In this document: positions 8,469 to 16,973 of the stretch, piece after piece
How the letters are laid out: the number at the start of each line of letters is the position of its first letter
How positions within the stretch are numbered: position 1 is the first letter of the stretch
Source of the DNA: Rheinheimera mesophila
GTDB taxonomy: Bacteria > Pseudomonadota > Gammaproteobacteria > Enterobacterales > Alteromonadaceae
NCBI RefSeq assembly: GCF_000986865.1
Contig: NZ_LAVS01000002.1
Location: 1-64,000, forward strand
DNA length: 64,000 nt
Reading direction: 5' to 3'
Notes under the pieces: model-generated
Database searches by the model: none
Told to the model about the DNA's origin: nothing
Seen by the model: only the letters and a program-made list of their open reading frames with translations
Made by a program: the position numbers and the translations under genes

Positions 8469-8486
8469 ATGACAATTCCATGACAG
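8469..8486 (-). promoter_or_regulatory. Pho-box-like PhoB binding site
   Basis: On the minus strand the 18 bases read CTGTCAT-GGAA-TTGTCAT, two 7-base half sites separated by 4 bases, which is the layout of the PhoB box (CTGTCAT-N4-CTGTCAT). One mismatch from a perfect pair is seen. It lies between the GGDEF gene and the TonB-phosphatase-phytase operon, about 150 bp from the TonB start codon and 35 bp from the GGDEF start. Orientation favours the GGDEF side, but the functional link is to the phosphate-scavenging operon. No clear -10 is seen next to it. Confidence 0.6.
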
Positions 8487-8634
8487 AAATAAGTGCAGAA
8501 GAGCTAAGCAGACCCCGGGTCAGGTTAGCTCAGGCACTCAGGCTTTAACACGCTGAGTTGTCACAAAACCGCCGCAGAATAAATCCCCATTCACATCACA
8601 GTTTTAACTTACTCAGGAATTGGGGTTTTCTTTT

Positions 8635-11403
8635 ATGCAAACACAGACGGTACAAACAAGGAAACAATTTCGTCGCGCTGTATTGGCCAGCAGCATCAGT
8701 CTGATTTGTGCCTCGGTGCTGTCAGCACAGGCTGCAGAATTATCAGGCCGGGTGGTGGATAGCCGCCAGGTGTTGTTGTCTGGTGTGCAGGTTAGCATTC
8801 CGGCGTTAAAAATCAGTAAAGTGACAGGCCACGATGGCCGTTTTGCGTTTTCTAATTTGCCAGAAGGCCAGTACCAACTGCAATTTAGTTATGCCGGTGT
8901 GCCGCAGCAAAAATCTGACGTCAGCTTAACGTCCAATCAGGCGCTGGGTGATATTACCCTGGCCAAAGTGGAATCCGGTATCGACAAGCTGGAAGTGCAG
9001 GGCCAGTTGGCATCCGCCGGTAAGGCGTTAAGTCAGCAACGTTTTGCCAGTGGTATTGTCAGTGTGGCCACCACGGATGAGCTGGGGCAATTTCCGGATA
9101 AAAACGTCAGTGAGTCTTTAGCCCGTTTAGCGGGTTTGTCGGTGGAGCCGGATCAGGGCGAAGGCCGCTTTATCCGGGTGCGGGGTTTAGCGCCGGATTA
9201 CAATACGGTGACTTACAACGGCACCCAGTTGGCTGCGCCAGAATCTGGCCGTCGAGCTGTGGCGTTGGATGTGATCCCTTCTGATTTATTGTCTTCGGTG
9301 GAAGTGACCAAAACCATAGCGCCAGAGCAAGCTGCAGGTTCTTTAGGTGGCACTGTCGATATCAAAAGTATTTCTGCGTTTGACCGCAGCTCAGACTTTT
9401 ACAGCTTCAGCGCCGAAGGCAGTTATAACCAGCAACAAAACGAAACCAGTCCAAAAGTCTCAGGCCTATACAGCAGTATTTTTGATATAGCGGGCGATAA
9501 AGACGCTTTAGGGGTGGCACTTTCCGCCAGCTATGCCGATCGTAAATTTGGTTCAGACAACGTTGAGACCGGTGGCAACTGGGATATTGAAGAGCAGGCA
9601 CTGGAAGAGTTTGAGCAGCGTCAGTATCAAATCAGCCGCCAGCGTATGGGCTTAGCGCTGAATGTAGATTACCGCCCTGAAGGTGATACCGACTACTACC
9701 TGCGTACTTTGTACAGCAAGTTTACTGACGATGAAGTGCGCCAGAGTTTACTGACTGAATTTGTAGAACCAGTGCAGGCTGGGGCTGATGCAGCAGGTGA
9801 GCTGGTGCGGGGGATTAAGGCCCGCGAGGAAACTCAAACCATCAGCGCTTTTGTGCTGGGTATGGAGCAACAACGGGCTGAATGGCAATGGAAAGCCGAA
9901 GTGGGGGCCAGCAAAGCCGATGAAAAAACACCTTTTAGTCTGGCTGATGGTCAGTTTAAGCAAGAGTTTGATCAAGGTTTAAGTTTTACTGGTACAGATA
10001 AGCTGCAGTTACTGGCACCAGAGTCAGCTTACAGCGCACAAGACTACGAGCTGGATGAAGTGGAGGTGGCGGATACCTTCACGGAAGAAAAAGAGAAAAA
10101 CGCCAAATTTGATTTAAGCCGCGAATTGCTGCAAAGCTGGGGCTCGCTGGAACTCAAAACTGGTGTGAAATGGAGTGACAGAAGCAAAACTGCAGATGAA
10201 AGCCTGTGGCTGTATGAGGATTTAGAAGATGCAGGTCTGAGTAAACTCACTCTGGCGGATTACCCTATGGGCAATGCAGATTACGGCTTGGGCCGGTTTG
10301 GACCTGCCATTAATCCTGGTTTGTTATTGTCCGAATTAAGCACTTTAGACAGAGATGATTATCTGGACCCGGTCGAATCGCAAATTAACGATTTCCGCGT
10401 CGATGAAGAAATTAAAGCCGCTTATTTGCAAGGCAACTGGCAAGGAGAAAACTGGCAGGTGATAGCTGGTAGCCGTTTTGAGCACGACCAACGCGACGCT
10501 GTGGGTAGTAAATACGACGCGACAATAGAAGAATTCAGCCCACAACTCTACAGCGGCTCAGAATCGCACTGGTTACCAGCTCTGATCAGCCGTTACAGCC
10601 TATCGGAGCAAACTCAGGTACGAGCCGCCATCACCAGCTCTTTAGTGCGGCCAAGCTTCGCGCAATTAGCGCCGGCTTTTGTACTGGAGGAAGATGAGGG
10701 TGATATCGAGGCCAGCTTTGGTAATCCGGCACTTGAGGCTTTAACCTCCACCAATCTGGATCTAGGGGTGGAGTATTACCCGGACAAGTTAGGCGTGATG
10801 TCGGCCATGTTGTTTTATAAAGACATTAAAGACTTTATCTACGCTACAGACTTAGCAGGTCAGGGCGAATACCAGGATTTTAATCACGCCGAAACCTTTA
10901 TCAATGGTGATGATGCCACTTTGTACGGTCTGGAGCTGAATTATGTGCAGCAACTGCAGGGGGTCAGCGAGTTTTGGGATCACTGGTTAGTCTCCGCCAA
11001 CTTAACCTTAAGCCGCTCAGATGCGCAAATCAGTTGGTTTGATGACGGTGAGTTGCAAACCCGTGATATAGATTTACCCAGTCAGTCGGACAAAACCGCC
11101 AATATGGCCATTGGCTATGAAGACAATAGCTGGAGCTTACGTTTAGCTGCGAATTATAAGTCGGATTATCTGGTGGAAGTCAGTGAGTTTGACGATCCGG
11201 CTTATGACTTATTCAGCGACAGTCAGTTGCAATGGGATTTCAGCGCCAAATGGAAAATCGACCCTGCTGTGCAGTTGTACTTTAATGCGGTGAACTTAAC
11301 AGACGAGCCTTATTACAACTACACAGGCAGCAGTGCCTTTAATGCTCAGTATGAAGAATATGGCCGTACTTTTGCTGTTGGTATTCAGTTAACCAACTGG
11401 TAA
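8635..11403 (+). CDS. TonB-dependent receptor with N-terminal carboxypeptidase-regulatory-like domain
   Basis: 922 residues from ATG 8635 (GGGG 9 bases before). A signal peptide ends near LSAQAAE; residues about 36-95 are a CarboxypepD_reg-like beta-sandwich (SGRVVDSRQVLLSGVQVSIP). The plug follows (NVSESLARLAGLSVEPDQG, RVRGLAPDYNTVTYNGTQL, VEVTKTIAPEQAAGSLGGTVDIKS), then a 22-strand-type barrel ending in FAVGIQLTNW with the C-terminal aromatic expected for BAM insertion. The plug subtype matches receptors for organic substrates rather than classic siderophore receptors. It is the first gene of an operon with a phosphatase and a phytase; uptake of a phosphorylated or inositol-type compound is the likely role, but the substrate is inferred from context only. 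Confidence 0.92.
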   Translation: MQTQTVQTRKQFRRAVLASSISLICASVLSAQAAELSGRVVDSRQVLLSGVQVSIPALKISKVTGHDGRFAFSNLPEGQYQLQFSYAGVPQQKSDVSLTSNQALGDITLAKVESGIDKLEVQGQLASAGKALSQQRFASGIVSVATTDELGQFPDKNVSESLARLAGLSVEPDQGEGRFIRVRGLAPDYNTVTYNGTQLAAPESGRRAVALDVIPSDLLSSVEVTKTIAPEQAAGSLGGTVDIKSISAFDRSSDFYSFSAEGSYNQQQNETSPKVSGLYSSIFDIAGDKDALGVALSASYADRKFGSDNVETGGNWDIEEQALEEFEQRQYQISRQRMGLALNVDYRPEGDTDYYLRTLYSKFTDDEVRQSLLTEFVEPVQAGADAAGELVRGIKAREETQTISAFVLGMEQQRAEWQWKAEVGASKADEKTPFSLADGQFKQEFDQGLSFTGTDKLQLLAPESAYSAQDYELDEVEVADTFTEEKEKNAKFDLSRELLQSWGSLELKTGVKWSDRSKTADESLWLYEDLEDAGLSKLTLADYPMGNADYGLGRFGPAINPGLLLSELSTLDRDDYLDPVESQINDFRVDEEIKAAYLQGNWQGENWQVIAGSRFEHDQRDAVGSKYDATIEEFSPQLYSGSESHWLPALISRYSLSEQTQVRAAITSSLVRPSFAQLAPAFVLEEDEGDIEASFGNPALEALTSTNLDLGVEYYPDKLGVMSAMLFYKDIKDFIYATDLAGQGEYQDFNHAETFINGDDATLYGLELNYVQQLQGVSEFWDHWLVSANLTLSRSDAQISWFDDGELQTRDIDLPSQSDKTANMAIGYEDNSWSLRLAANYKSDYLVEVSEFDDPAYDLFSDSQLQWDFSAKWKIDPAVQLYFNAVNLTDEPYYNYTGSSAFNAQYEEYGRTFAVGIQLTNW

Positions 11404-11412
11404 GGGCGTCTG

Positions 11413-12801
11413 ATGAGCACTCAAAGATATAAACAAATGTACAGGCCAGTGACTGGCCTGCTGCTGGTACTAAGCGGTATGGCTTTTGCCAGCAATACCT
11501 CAGTGCCGGAAGGACAAAGCCGCTATCAGGCCAGCAGCGTGGCGGATCGAATTGTGCTGTTACCTGCAACCCATGCGGCCAGCAGTCAGGCGGTCGGCTG
11601 GCGCAGCAGCATAGCGCAAAGCCAGTTGCAATGGGCCAAAGCTATTGATGGTCCGGCGCTGGAGCTGGACGCAAAGACGCTGGATGTCAAAGGCACCTTG
11701 GTGCAAACCGACAATGGCCCGGCTTATTTTTATAAGGCGACTATGCCTGGCTTACAAAGCGATACTTTGTACGCCTACCGAGTCAAAGGCGAAGGCAACT
11801 GGAGCGAGTGGTTGCAATTTCGCACCGCCAAGCCTGAGTTTGAGCCTTTTAGTTTGCTGTATTTTGGTGATGCGCAAAATAACTTAAAAGCGCATTTCTC
11901 CCGTTTGGTGCGTAGTGCTCAGCAGCAGGTGCCGCAGGCGAAACTGGTGCTACATGCAGGAGATTTGGTCAATTCCCGTTACGGTATTTTGGATCACGAA
12001 TGGGGCGAGTGGTTTGATGCGATCGGCTGGGTGGGTGCTATGACACCGCAGCTGATTGCCGCTGGTAACCATGAATACCTGAAAAGCACCAATGCCAAGG
12101 GCGAAGAACGTCGTGTGCTGGCTGCACAATTTACCGCGCAGTTTCAGAGCCTGAACAACGGTCCGGCGTCTTTGCAGGACACAGTGTTTTATCACGACTA
12201 TCAGGGCGTGCGCTTTGTGGTACTCAATTCCACTGCAGCAGTGGAAGATGAGGCTCTTGCCAAAGTGCAGGCCGACTGGTTAAAGCAGGTGCTGTCGAAC
12301 AATCCAAACCGCTGGACTATCGCCATTTATCATCATCCGATGTTTTCGGTGTCTTTGGGCCGGGATAATCCACGACTGCGCCAGTATTGGCAGCCGTTGT
12401 TCGAACAGTACAAAGTCGATTTGGTATTGCAGGGCCACGACCATGTCTATGGCCGTTATCAGCCAGAGAACAAAGGTCCGGTCTATATGGTGTCTGTGGC
12501 GGGGCCGAAAATGTATTTGGTGTCGAAACAGGCACGCGCCAACATGGCTCAGGTCGGCGAAGATACGCAGTTATTTCAACACCTTGAGATAAGTGAATCC
12601 CAACTCACAGTCAAAGCCATCACAGTAACAGGCCGGTTGTACGACAGCTTTAGCTTACAGCGCCAGAGCAATGGTTCGAACCTGTTGCAGCAACACTTCA
12701 AAGCCAAAGTGGCCCATTGCAGCAACAAAACCATTGCAGACAACAAATGCTGGCAAGGTACAGAATTCAGCGCTGCACAAAGCGCTTCGGAGAACCAATG
12801 A
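11413..12801 (+). CDS. Purple acid phosphatase-like metallophosphoesterase
   Basis: 462 residues with a signal peptide (cleavage near MAFASNT). An N-terminal fibronectin-like purple acid phosphatase domain (about 30-140) precedes the calcineurin-like catalytic domain carrying the metal ligands in order: YFGDAQNN, HAGDLVNSRYG, GNHEYL, YHHPMF and QGHDHVYGR. Exported phosphatases of this family hydrolyse phosphate monoesters. It starts 10 bases after the TonB receptor stop and its own stop overlaps the phytase start (ATGA), so the three genes form a tight operon. Together they fit stepwise dephosphorylation of phytate or similar compounds in the periplasm. Confidence 0.92.
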   Translation: MSTQRYKQMYRPVTGLLLVLSGMAFASNTSVPEGQSRYQASSVADRIVLLPATHAASSQAVGWRSSIAQSQLQWAKAIDGPALELDAKTLDVKGTLVQTDNGPAYFYKATMPGLQSDTLYAYRVKGEGNWSEWLQFRTAKPEFEPFSLLYFGDAQNNLKAHFSRLVRSAQQQVPQAKLVLHAGDLVNSRYGILDHEWGEWFDAIGWVGAMTPQLIAAGNHEYLKSTNAKGEERRVLAAQFTAQFQSLNNGPASLQDTVFYHDYQGVRFVVLNSTAAVEDEALAKVQADWLKQVLSNNPNRWTIAIYHHPMFSVSLGRDNPRLRQYWQPLFEQYKVDLVLQGHDHVYGRYQPENKGPVYMVSVAGPKMYLVSKQARANMAQVGEDTQLFQHLEISESQLTVKAITVTGRLYDSFSLQRQSNGSNLLQQHFKAKVAHCSNKTIADNKCWQGTEFSAAQSASENQ

Positions 12802-14675
12802 ATTACTCTTTTATCGCAACTTTAGTGTCAGTAAGCATGCTGCTCTCTTGTCAGGCACAAAGCCAGAATGGCAGCACTACCGCAATTTATGCTGAATTAA
12901 ACACCACGGCAGGGCCATTTCAAAGCTCCGCTACGTCTTTAGTCTGGCGGGATCATAAAGGGGCAGTGCTCCAGCAATGGCCCGGTGTATTTCGCCGGTT
13001 AAAAGCTTTGCCTCAGGCCGATGGCTCAGTGCTAGTGGCCGCCATTGAAACCGAAAGCAACCAGTTGCATTGGTGGCAACTTAACGGCAACAGAGTACAG
13101 CGCTCTGGCAAGCAGTGGGTCACCCAACTGGTGGTGGACGATGTATGCTGGTATCAAAGTGCCCAGAACAAACAACTTAGCCTGTTTTTAATAGGCGACA
13201 GAGGTTTAGGTGAGCAGTGGCTGCTGGCGCAGGATGGCAAGTTTTTAGCGGCGCCTTTATCCATCAGTCATTTAAATCTGCCCACAGATGCCACCGCCTG
13301 TGCTGTCGATCAGCACAAAGGCAGACTTTATCTGGCGGAAGGGGCTACAGCGCTTTGGTCGTACAATGCCGAAGTAGAGGCCGACGAAGGCCGGAAATTG
13401 ATTGATGTGCGGGCACCTTTGGGCAAACTCAGTGGTGAAATAAAGGCATTGGAGTTCACTGCGGGTAACACTTTATTGGCGTTGCAAGAAGAGCCGGCTT
13501 TACTGCAACGTTATCAAACTCAGGGGGATACTTTGGTGTGGCAACAGAGTAAAGCCATCTCCGCATTGGAATCCGCAGAGCAGTTAGGCCTGTCTGCAGG
13601 CATCTTGTCTATGGTCAGTGAAGAGGGGCAGCTTTTGCAGTTAAAAGACACAGCCTACCAGATGCCAACTGCCGTATTGCCAGAGCGTTCCACCTTACCA
13701 ATGCAGCAACTAAGCCCAACTCTGGAAACCGTGGCCGTCAGTTACAGAGGGGATGCGATAGACGATCCTGCGGTTTGGCAGAATGCAAAAAGTCCAGATC
13801 AGAGCCGTATTTTAGCCACAGACAAAAGAGCCGGTGTGGCTGTGTACAACATGAAAGGCGAGCAGGTACAGTTTTTACAGGTAGGCCGGGTGAATAATAT
13901 CGATCTGCGTTATGGCCTTAAATATCAGGGTAAAACACAGGATATAGCTGCAGCCACTTTAAGAGCCGATAACTCGGTGCAACTTTTTGCGATAGATGCA
14001 GAGGGACAGGTAAAAACAGCGCTGAAGTTTGCTACGCCTTTTTCGGATATTTATGGTTTGTGTTTGTATCAGTCCAAACGCAGCGGTCAGACCTATGTGT
14101 TTGCCAATGATAAAGATGGCACAGTGCTGCAGTACCAGATCAGCTCCGATGGTCAGAGCTGGAGCGCTCAGGAAGTACGACGCTTAAAAGTGCCAAGTCA
14201 GCCTGAAGGTTGTGTGACTGATGATCAAAATGACCTGCTGTTTCTGGGCGAAGAAGATGTTGGCATTTGGCGTTTTGCGGCTGATGCTAACGCAGATACC
14301 CAGGGTGAGCTGGTGATTAAAGCCGATGGCGATGTGCTGGTGGCTGATGTCGAAGGTTTAGCGTTGTTACCGGAGAAAGATGGCAAACCGGCTTATTTGT
14401 TGGCCTCCAGTCAGGGCAATGACAGTTATGTATTGTTCCAAACCAGTGCCCCTTACCAAGCCGTAGCGCGCTTTCGTATTCGCTTGAATGCAGAGCTTGG
14501 CATAGATGGCAGCTCGGAAACCGATGGTCTGGAGCTGACCACTTTGTCTTTAGGTAAGGGCTTTGAGCAAGGGGCTGTGATAGTGCAGGATGGCCGCAAT
14601 CGGATGCCGGAGCAGGGCCAAAACCTGAAGCTGGTGCCTTTACAGCAACTGCTGGAATTATTGCCAGCGGACTAA
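12798..14675 (+). CDS. Two-domain beta-propeller phytase, lipoprotein
   Basis: 3-phytase family (PF02333), releasing phosphate from myo-inositol hexakisphosphate with calcium. The 625-residue protein has a lipoprotein signal with lipobox LLSC (Cys18). The C-terminal half (about 320-620) is a complete propeller: DDPAVW, ATDKRAGVAVYNMKG, PSQPEGCVTDDQ, GEEDVGIWRF, DVEGLAL and SSQGNDSY. The N-terminal half (about 25-310) repeats weaker versions of the same blades (ATACAVDQHKGRLYLAEG, GEIKALEF), so this is a dual-domain phytase with an incomplete first propeller. The start at 12798 overlaps the phosphatase stop by 4 bases; the open frame further upstream lies inside the phosphatase gene. A strong terminator follows. 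Confidence 0.93.
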   Translation: MNYSFIATLVSVSMLLSCQAQSQNGSTTAIYAELNTTAGPFQSSATSLVWRDHKGAVLQQWPGVFRRLKALPQADGSVLVAAIETESNQLHWWQLNGNRVQRSGKQWVTQLVVDDVCWYQSAQNKQLSLFLIGDRGLGEQWLLAQDGKFLAAPLSISHLNLPTDATACAVDQHKGRLYLAEGATALWSYNAEVEADEGRKLIDVRAPLGKLSGEIKALEFTAGNTLLALQEEPALLQRYQTQGDTLVWQQSKAISALESAEQLGLSAGILSMVSEEGQLLQLKDTAYQMPTAVLPERSTLPMQQLSPTLETVAVSYRGDAIDDPAVWQNAKSPDQSRILATDKRAGVAVYNMKGEQVQFLQVGRVNNIDLRYGLKYQGKTQDIAAATLRADNSVQLFAIDAEGQVKTALKFATPFSDIYGLCLYQSKRSGQTYVFANDKDGTVLQYQISSDGQSWSAQEVRRLKVPSQPEGCVTDDQNDLLFLGEEDVGIWRFAADANADTQGELVIKADGDVLVADVEGLALLPEKDGKPAYLLASSQGNDSYVLFQTSAPYQAVARFRIRLNAELGIDGSSETDGLELTTLSLGKGFEQGAVIVQDGRNRMPEQGQNLKLVPLQQLLELLPAD

Positions 14676-14694
14676 AATAACAACACCACTAAAC

Positions 14695-14727
14695 AAAAGG
14701 CCGGTGTTTAACTAACACCGGCCTTTT
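14695..14727 (+). terminator. Rho-independent terminator of the phytase operon
   Basis: A perfect 14-bp stem (14695-14708 with 14714-14727) around a 5-base loop, GC-rich core GGCCGGTG, beginning with four A and ending with four T, so it can work in both directions. It lies 20 bases after the phytase stop and just before the convergent small lipoprotein gene. Confidence 0.93.
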
Positions 14728-14770
14728 ACACACGTCCTGCCAGATTAGAATAAAAACCAAAAACTACAAC

Positions 14771-14953
14771 TTAACATCTGCCTTTTTTCGCTTGTCCAGG
14801 TGGGCAGTGTTTGCCTTGACCCTGACCTTCGACTATTACGCCTGGCACCAGAACTTTAGGGGGTTCTACGGTGACGCTAGGACCTCTGACTGCACAGCCT
14901 GTTAAGCCTGACATCATGACTACTGCAACAGCTAAAGCTGAATAAATCCGCAT
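14771..14953 (-). CDS. Small lipoprotein with CAVRGPxVxVEPP motif (copy 1)
   Basis: 60 residues: a lipoprotein signal with lipobox LTGC (Cys20), then CAVRGPSVTVEPPKVLVPGVIVEG and a short basic, Cys-containing tail ending KKGRC. AAGGGAAA precedes ATG 14953. The mature part closely matches the start of the next gene's product (CAVRGPTVWVEPP), so these are paralogues from a duplication with different tails. No family function is known to me. An outer-membrane or periplasmic-face location is inferred from the lipobox. Confidence 0.7.
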   Translation of the reverse strand: MRIYSALAVAVVMMSGLTGCAVRGPSVTVEPPKVLVPGVIVEGQGQGKHCPPGQAKKGRC

Positions 14954-15032
14954 TTTTTTCCCTTTTATTTAAACTGACCTGTTTAGCTTAGAACTAATTC
15001 CAGCACTTGTACAATCTAAAACGTCAATCCGA

Positions 15033-15269
15033 TCAGTCATGGTGGCGATGATAATGGCGTTTATGCTTTTTGTGCTTTTTATGATAGTGCCTGTCCTGGT
15101 AGTAATGGCGTTCTTCAACCACTATCACGCTGGGTCTGGGCTCGACTATAACAGCCGGACCATAGTAAGCCGGTGGTTCGACCCAAACCGTAGGGCCACG
15201 CACTGCACAACCGGTTAATGTCAGCAGTGCAGCAATAGATGTGGTCATCAACAATGCTTTTTTCATCAT
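15033..15269 (-). CDS. Small His-rich lipoprotein with CAVRGPxVxVEPP motif (copy 2)
   Basis: 78 residues: lipoprotein signal with lipobox LTGC, then CAVRGPTVWVEPPAYYGPAVIVEPRPSVIVVEE, followed by a strongly basic His/Lys/Tyr-rich tail of about 25 residues (HYHKKHKKHKRHYHRHHD). Such tails often bind divalent metals or nucleic acid/LPS, but this is only compositional inference. It lies 12 bases downstream of the SIMPL gene on the same strand, with a paralogue 79 bases further on, so the three may be one transcript. An envelope stress role is a guess. Confidence 0.72.
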   Translation of the reverse strand: MMKKALLMTTSIAALLTLTGCAVRGPTVWVEPPAYYGPAVIVEPRPSVIVVEERHYYQDRHYHKKHKKHKRHYHRHHD

Positions 15270-15281
15270 AAGCTCCGTCTG

Positions 15282-15989
15282 TTAATCTGACAGGTAGTAG
15301 TCAACTGTCGCTACCACTCTGACTTTTTTGATGTAAGGCGTATTACTGTCGCGATCGGTAATACTGAACTGGCCCTGGCTTGCCATTTTGATTTTGCCCA
15401 GTTTGCTGTCTGAGTCTGCTGCAAACTTAGTGGCTACCTCCCGTGCATTTCGGGTCGCTTCTTCAATCATGTCGGGCTTTAATTCATTTAACCCGCTAAA
15501 GATAAATTCGGGTTTACTGTCATAATCCTGCCCTGCGATAGCGATGCCTGTTTTACTCAGCTCGAGTAACTTCGCCATGGCCTGATGCACTAAATCGACA
15601 TTGCTGCTGTACACAGTCACAGTAGAGCTGGCGGTGTAGCGTAACTGATTGGCGTTCGGGTCGTAGAAACCTGCCTGACGATCAACAATTTGTGGCACAG
15701 CCACAGTGATTTCTTTTTGGCTAAAGCCCTGCAGCTTTAAAAACGCCTGAATTTGCTCGTTTTTACGCTCCAGATTAGCCACCAAAGTGGTCAGATTATT
15801 GTCGACCTCATTAAATTTAATGGGCCAAATCACAGTGTCTGCGGCGACTTCGCGCTCCGACAAACCTTTGACCTGAACCACACGCTCCATCGCTCTGAAT
15901 GCAATCAGGCTATTGGCTAAGATGGCGCTGGCTGCGACCATAGCTGCGGCCACTATGGCGGCGGCGACCCATGTGCGGGACTGTTGCAT
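15282..15989 (-). CDS. SIMPL domain-containing protein (DUF541)
   Basis: 235 residues with an N-terminal membrane anchor (TWVAAAIVAAAMVAASAILANSLIAF, about 5-30) and a periplasmic SIMPL/DUF541 domain: VVQVKGLSEREVAADTVIWPIKF at the start, central DPNANQLRYTASSTVTVYS, and ARNAREVATKFAADSDSKLGKI near the end. BP26-type members of the family form channel-like oligomers, but most are of unknown role. AAGGAG precedes ATG 15989. It probably leads a transcript with the two small lipoproteins and is divergent from the dienelactone hydrolase gene. Confidence 0.87.
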   Translation of the reverse strand: MQQSRTWVAAAIVAAAMVAASAILANSLIAFRAMERVVQVKGLSEREVAADTVIWPIKFNEVDNNLTTLVANLERKNEQIQAFLKLQGFSQKEITVAVPQIVDRQAGFYDPNANQLRYTASSTVTVYSSNVDLVHQAMAKLLELSKTGIAIAGQDYDSKPEFIFSGLNELKPDMIEEATRNAREVATKFAADSDSKLGKIKMASQGQFSITDRDSNTPYIKKVRVVATVDYYLSD

Positions 15990-16108
15990 AAAAACTCCTT
16001 AAATCCAGATAAACCAAGTGTATGCAGAGTAGCTGAATGGCTGATTAATACTTTGAGTCTGATCAGATAAACAGCAACCTGGGCTGGTGCCTTTGGCAAT
16101 GGCCCTTT

Positions 16109-16891
16109 ATGATAGCTGTCCAGACTTCTACTTCAGACGATTTTCAGATGCAAATTGAACAGCTTCAGCTTCGTTTAACCACGCCGACAGGGCCTATGGC
16201 GGTGTATCAGTATCAGCCTTTAGCCGCAGCCACATCAGGCAAAACCTATCCGGCCATTTTGTTTTATTCAGAAATTTTCCAGCAAACCGCGCCAATAGCC
16301 CGCAGTGCCGCTCTGCTGGCCAGCCATGGCTTTGTGGTGCTGGTGCCGGAAATTTTTCACGAGCTCAATCCGCTGGGCACTGTGCTTGCTTACGACGATG
16401 CAGGTAAAGACAAGGGCAATCAGGATAAATGGACTAAACCGTTGGAAAGCTATGACAGTGACAATGTGGCCATGCTGGATTATTTAAAAACCTTGTCTTA
16501 TGTCCGGCCTGAGGTGGGGGCTATGGGGGTGTGTATCGGTGGCCATCTGGCGTTTCGGGCTGCACTGAATCCGGCCATCAAAGCAACTTATTGTTTATAC
16601 GCCACAGATTTACACAGTGACACTTTACCTTGTGGCGAAGGTCAGCAAACGTTAAGCCGCGCTGCAGATATTCAGGGCGAGCTGGTACTGGTCTGGGGCA
16701 AGCAAGACCCGCACGTATCGGCTGAAGGACGGCAGAAAGTGTACCAGCATCTCACTGCAGCTAACGTGCGCTTTAGCTGGCATGAATACAATGCGCAACA
16801 TGCCTTTATGCGTGATGAAGGCGAGCGTTACGACGCTGCATTAGCGCTGCAGAATTACCAGCAGGCTATCGCCTTATTCCGTCAGATGTAG
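16109..16891 (+). CDS. Dienelactone hydrolase family protein
   Basis: 260 residues with an alpha/beta hydrolase fold. The nucleophile elbow GVCIGGH carries Cys rather than Ser, as in true dienelactone hydrolases; the acid is in LVWGKQDPHVS and the histidine in EYNAQHAFMRDEG, giving a Cys-Asp-His triad. No signal peptide. A start at ATG 16109 is listed; ATG 16148 (MQIEQLQL) is as plausible, since neither has a strong ribosome site. No aromatic degradation genes are nearby, so the substrate may be a generic lactone or ester. Confidence 0.88.
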   Translation: MIAVQTSTSDDFQMQIEQLQLRLTTPTGPMAVYQYQPLAAATSGKTYPAILFYSEIFQQTAPIARSAALLASHGFVVLVPEIFHELNPLGTVLAYDDAGKDKGNQDKWTKPLESYDSDNVAMLDYLKTLSYVRPEVGAMGVCIGGHLAFRAALNPAIKATYCLYATDLHSDTLPCGEGQQTLSRAADIQGELVLVWGKQDPHVSAEGRQKVYQHLTAANVRFSWHEYNAQHAFMRDEGERYDAALALQNYQQAIALFRQM

Positions 16892-16973
16892 CTGGTTTTA
16901 CTGGCGTTGCCGCTCAGTTAGGCCGTAAAATGACGGCCTCAATAGCAAAACCGGCGAGCGCAGTGGACAGACG

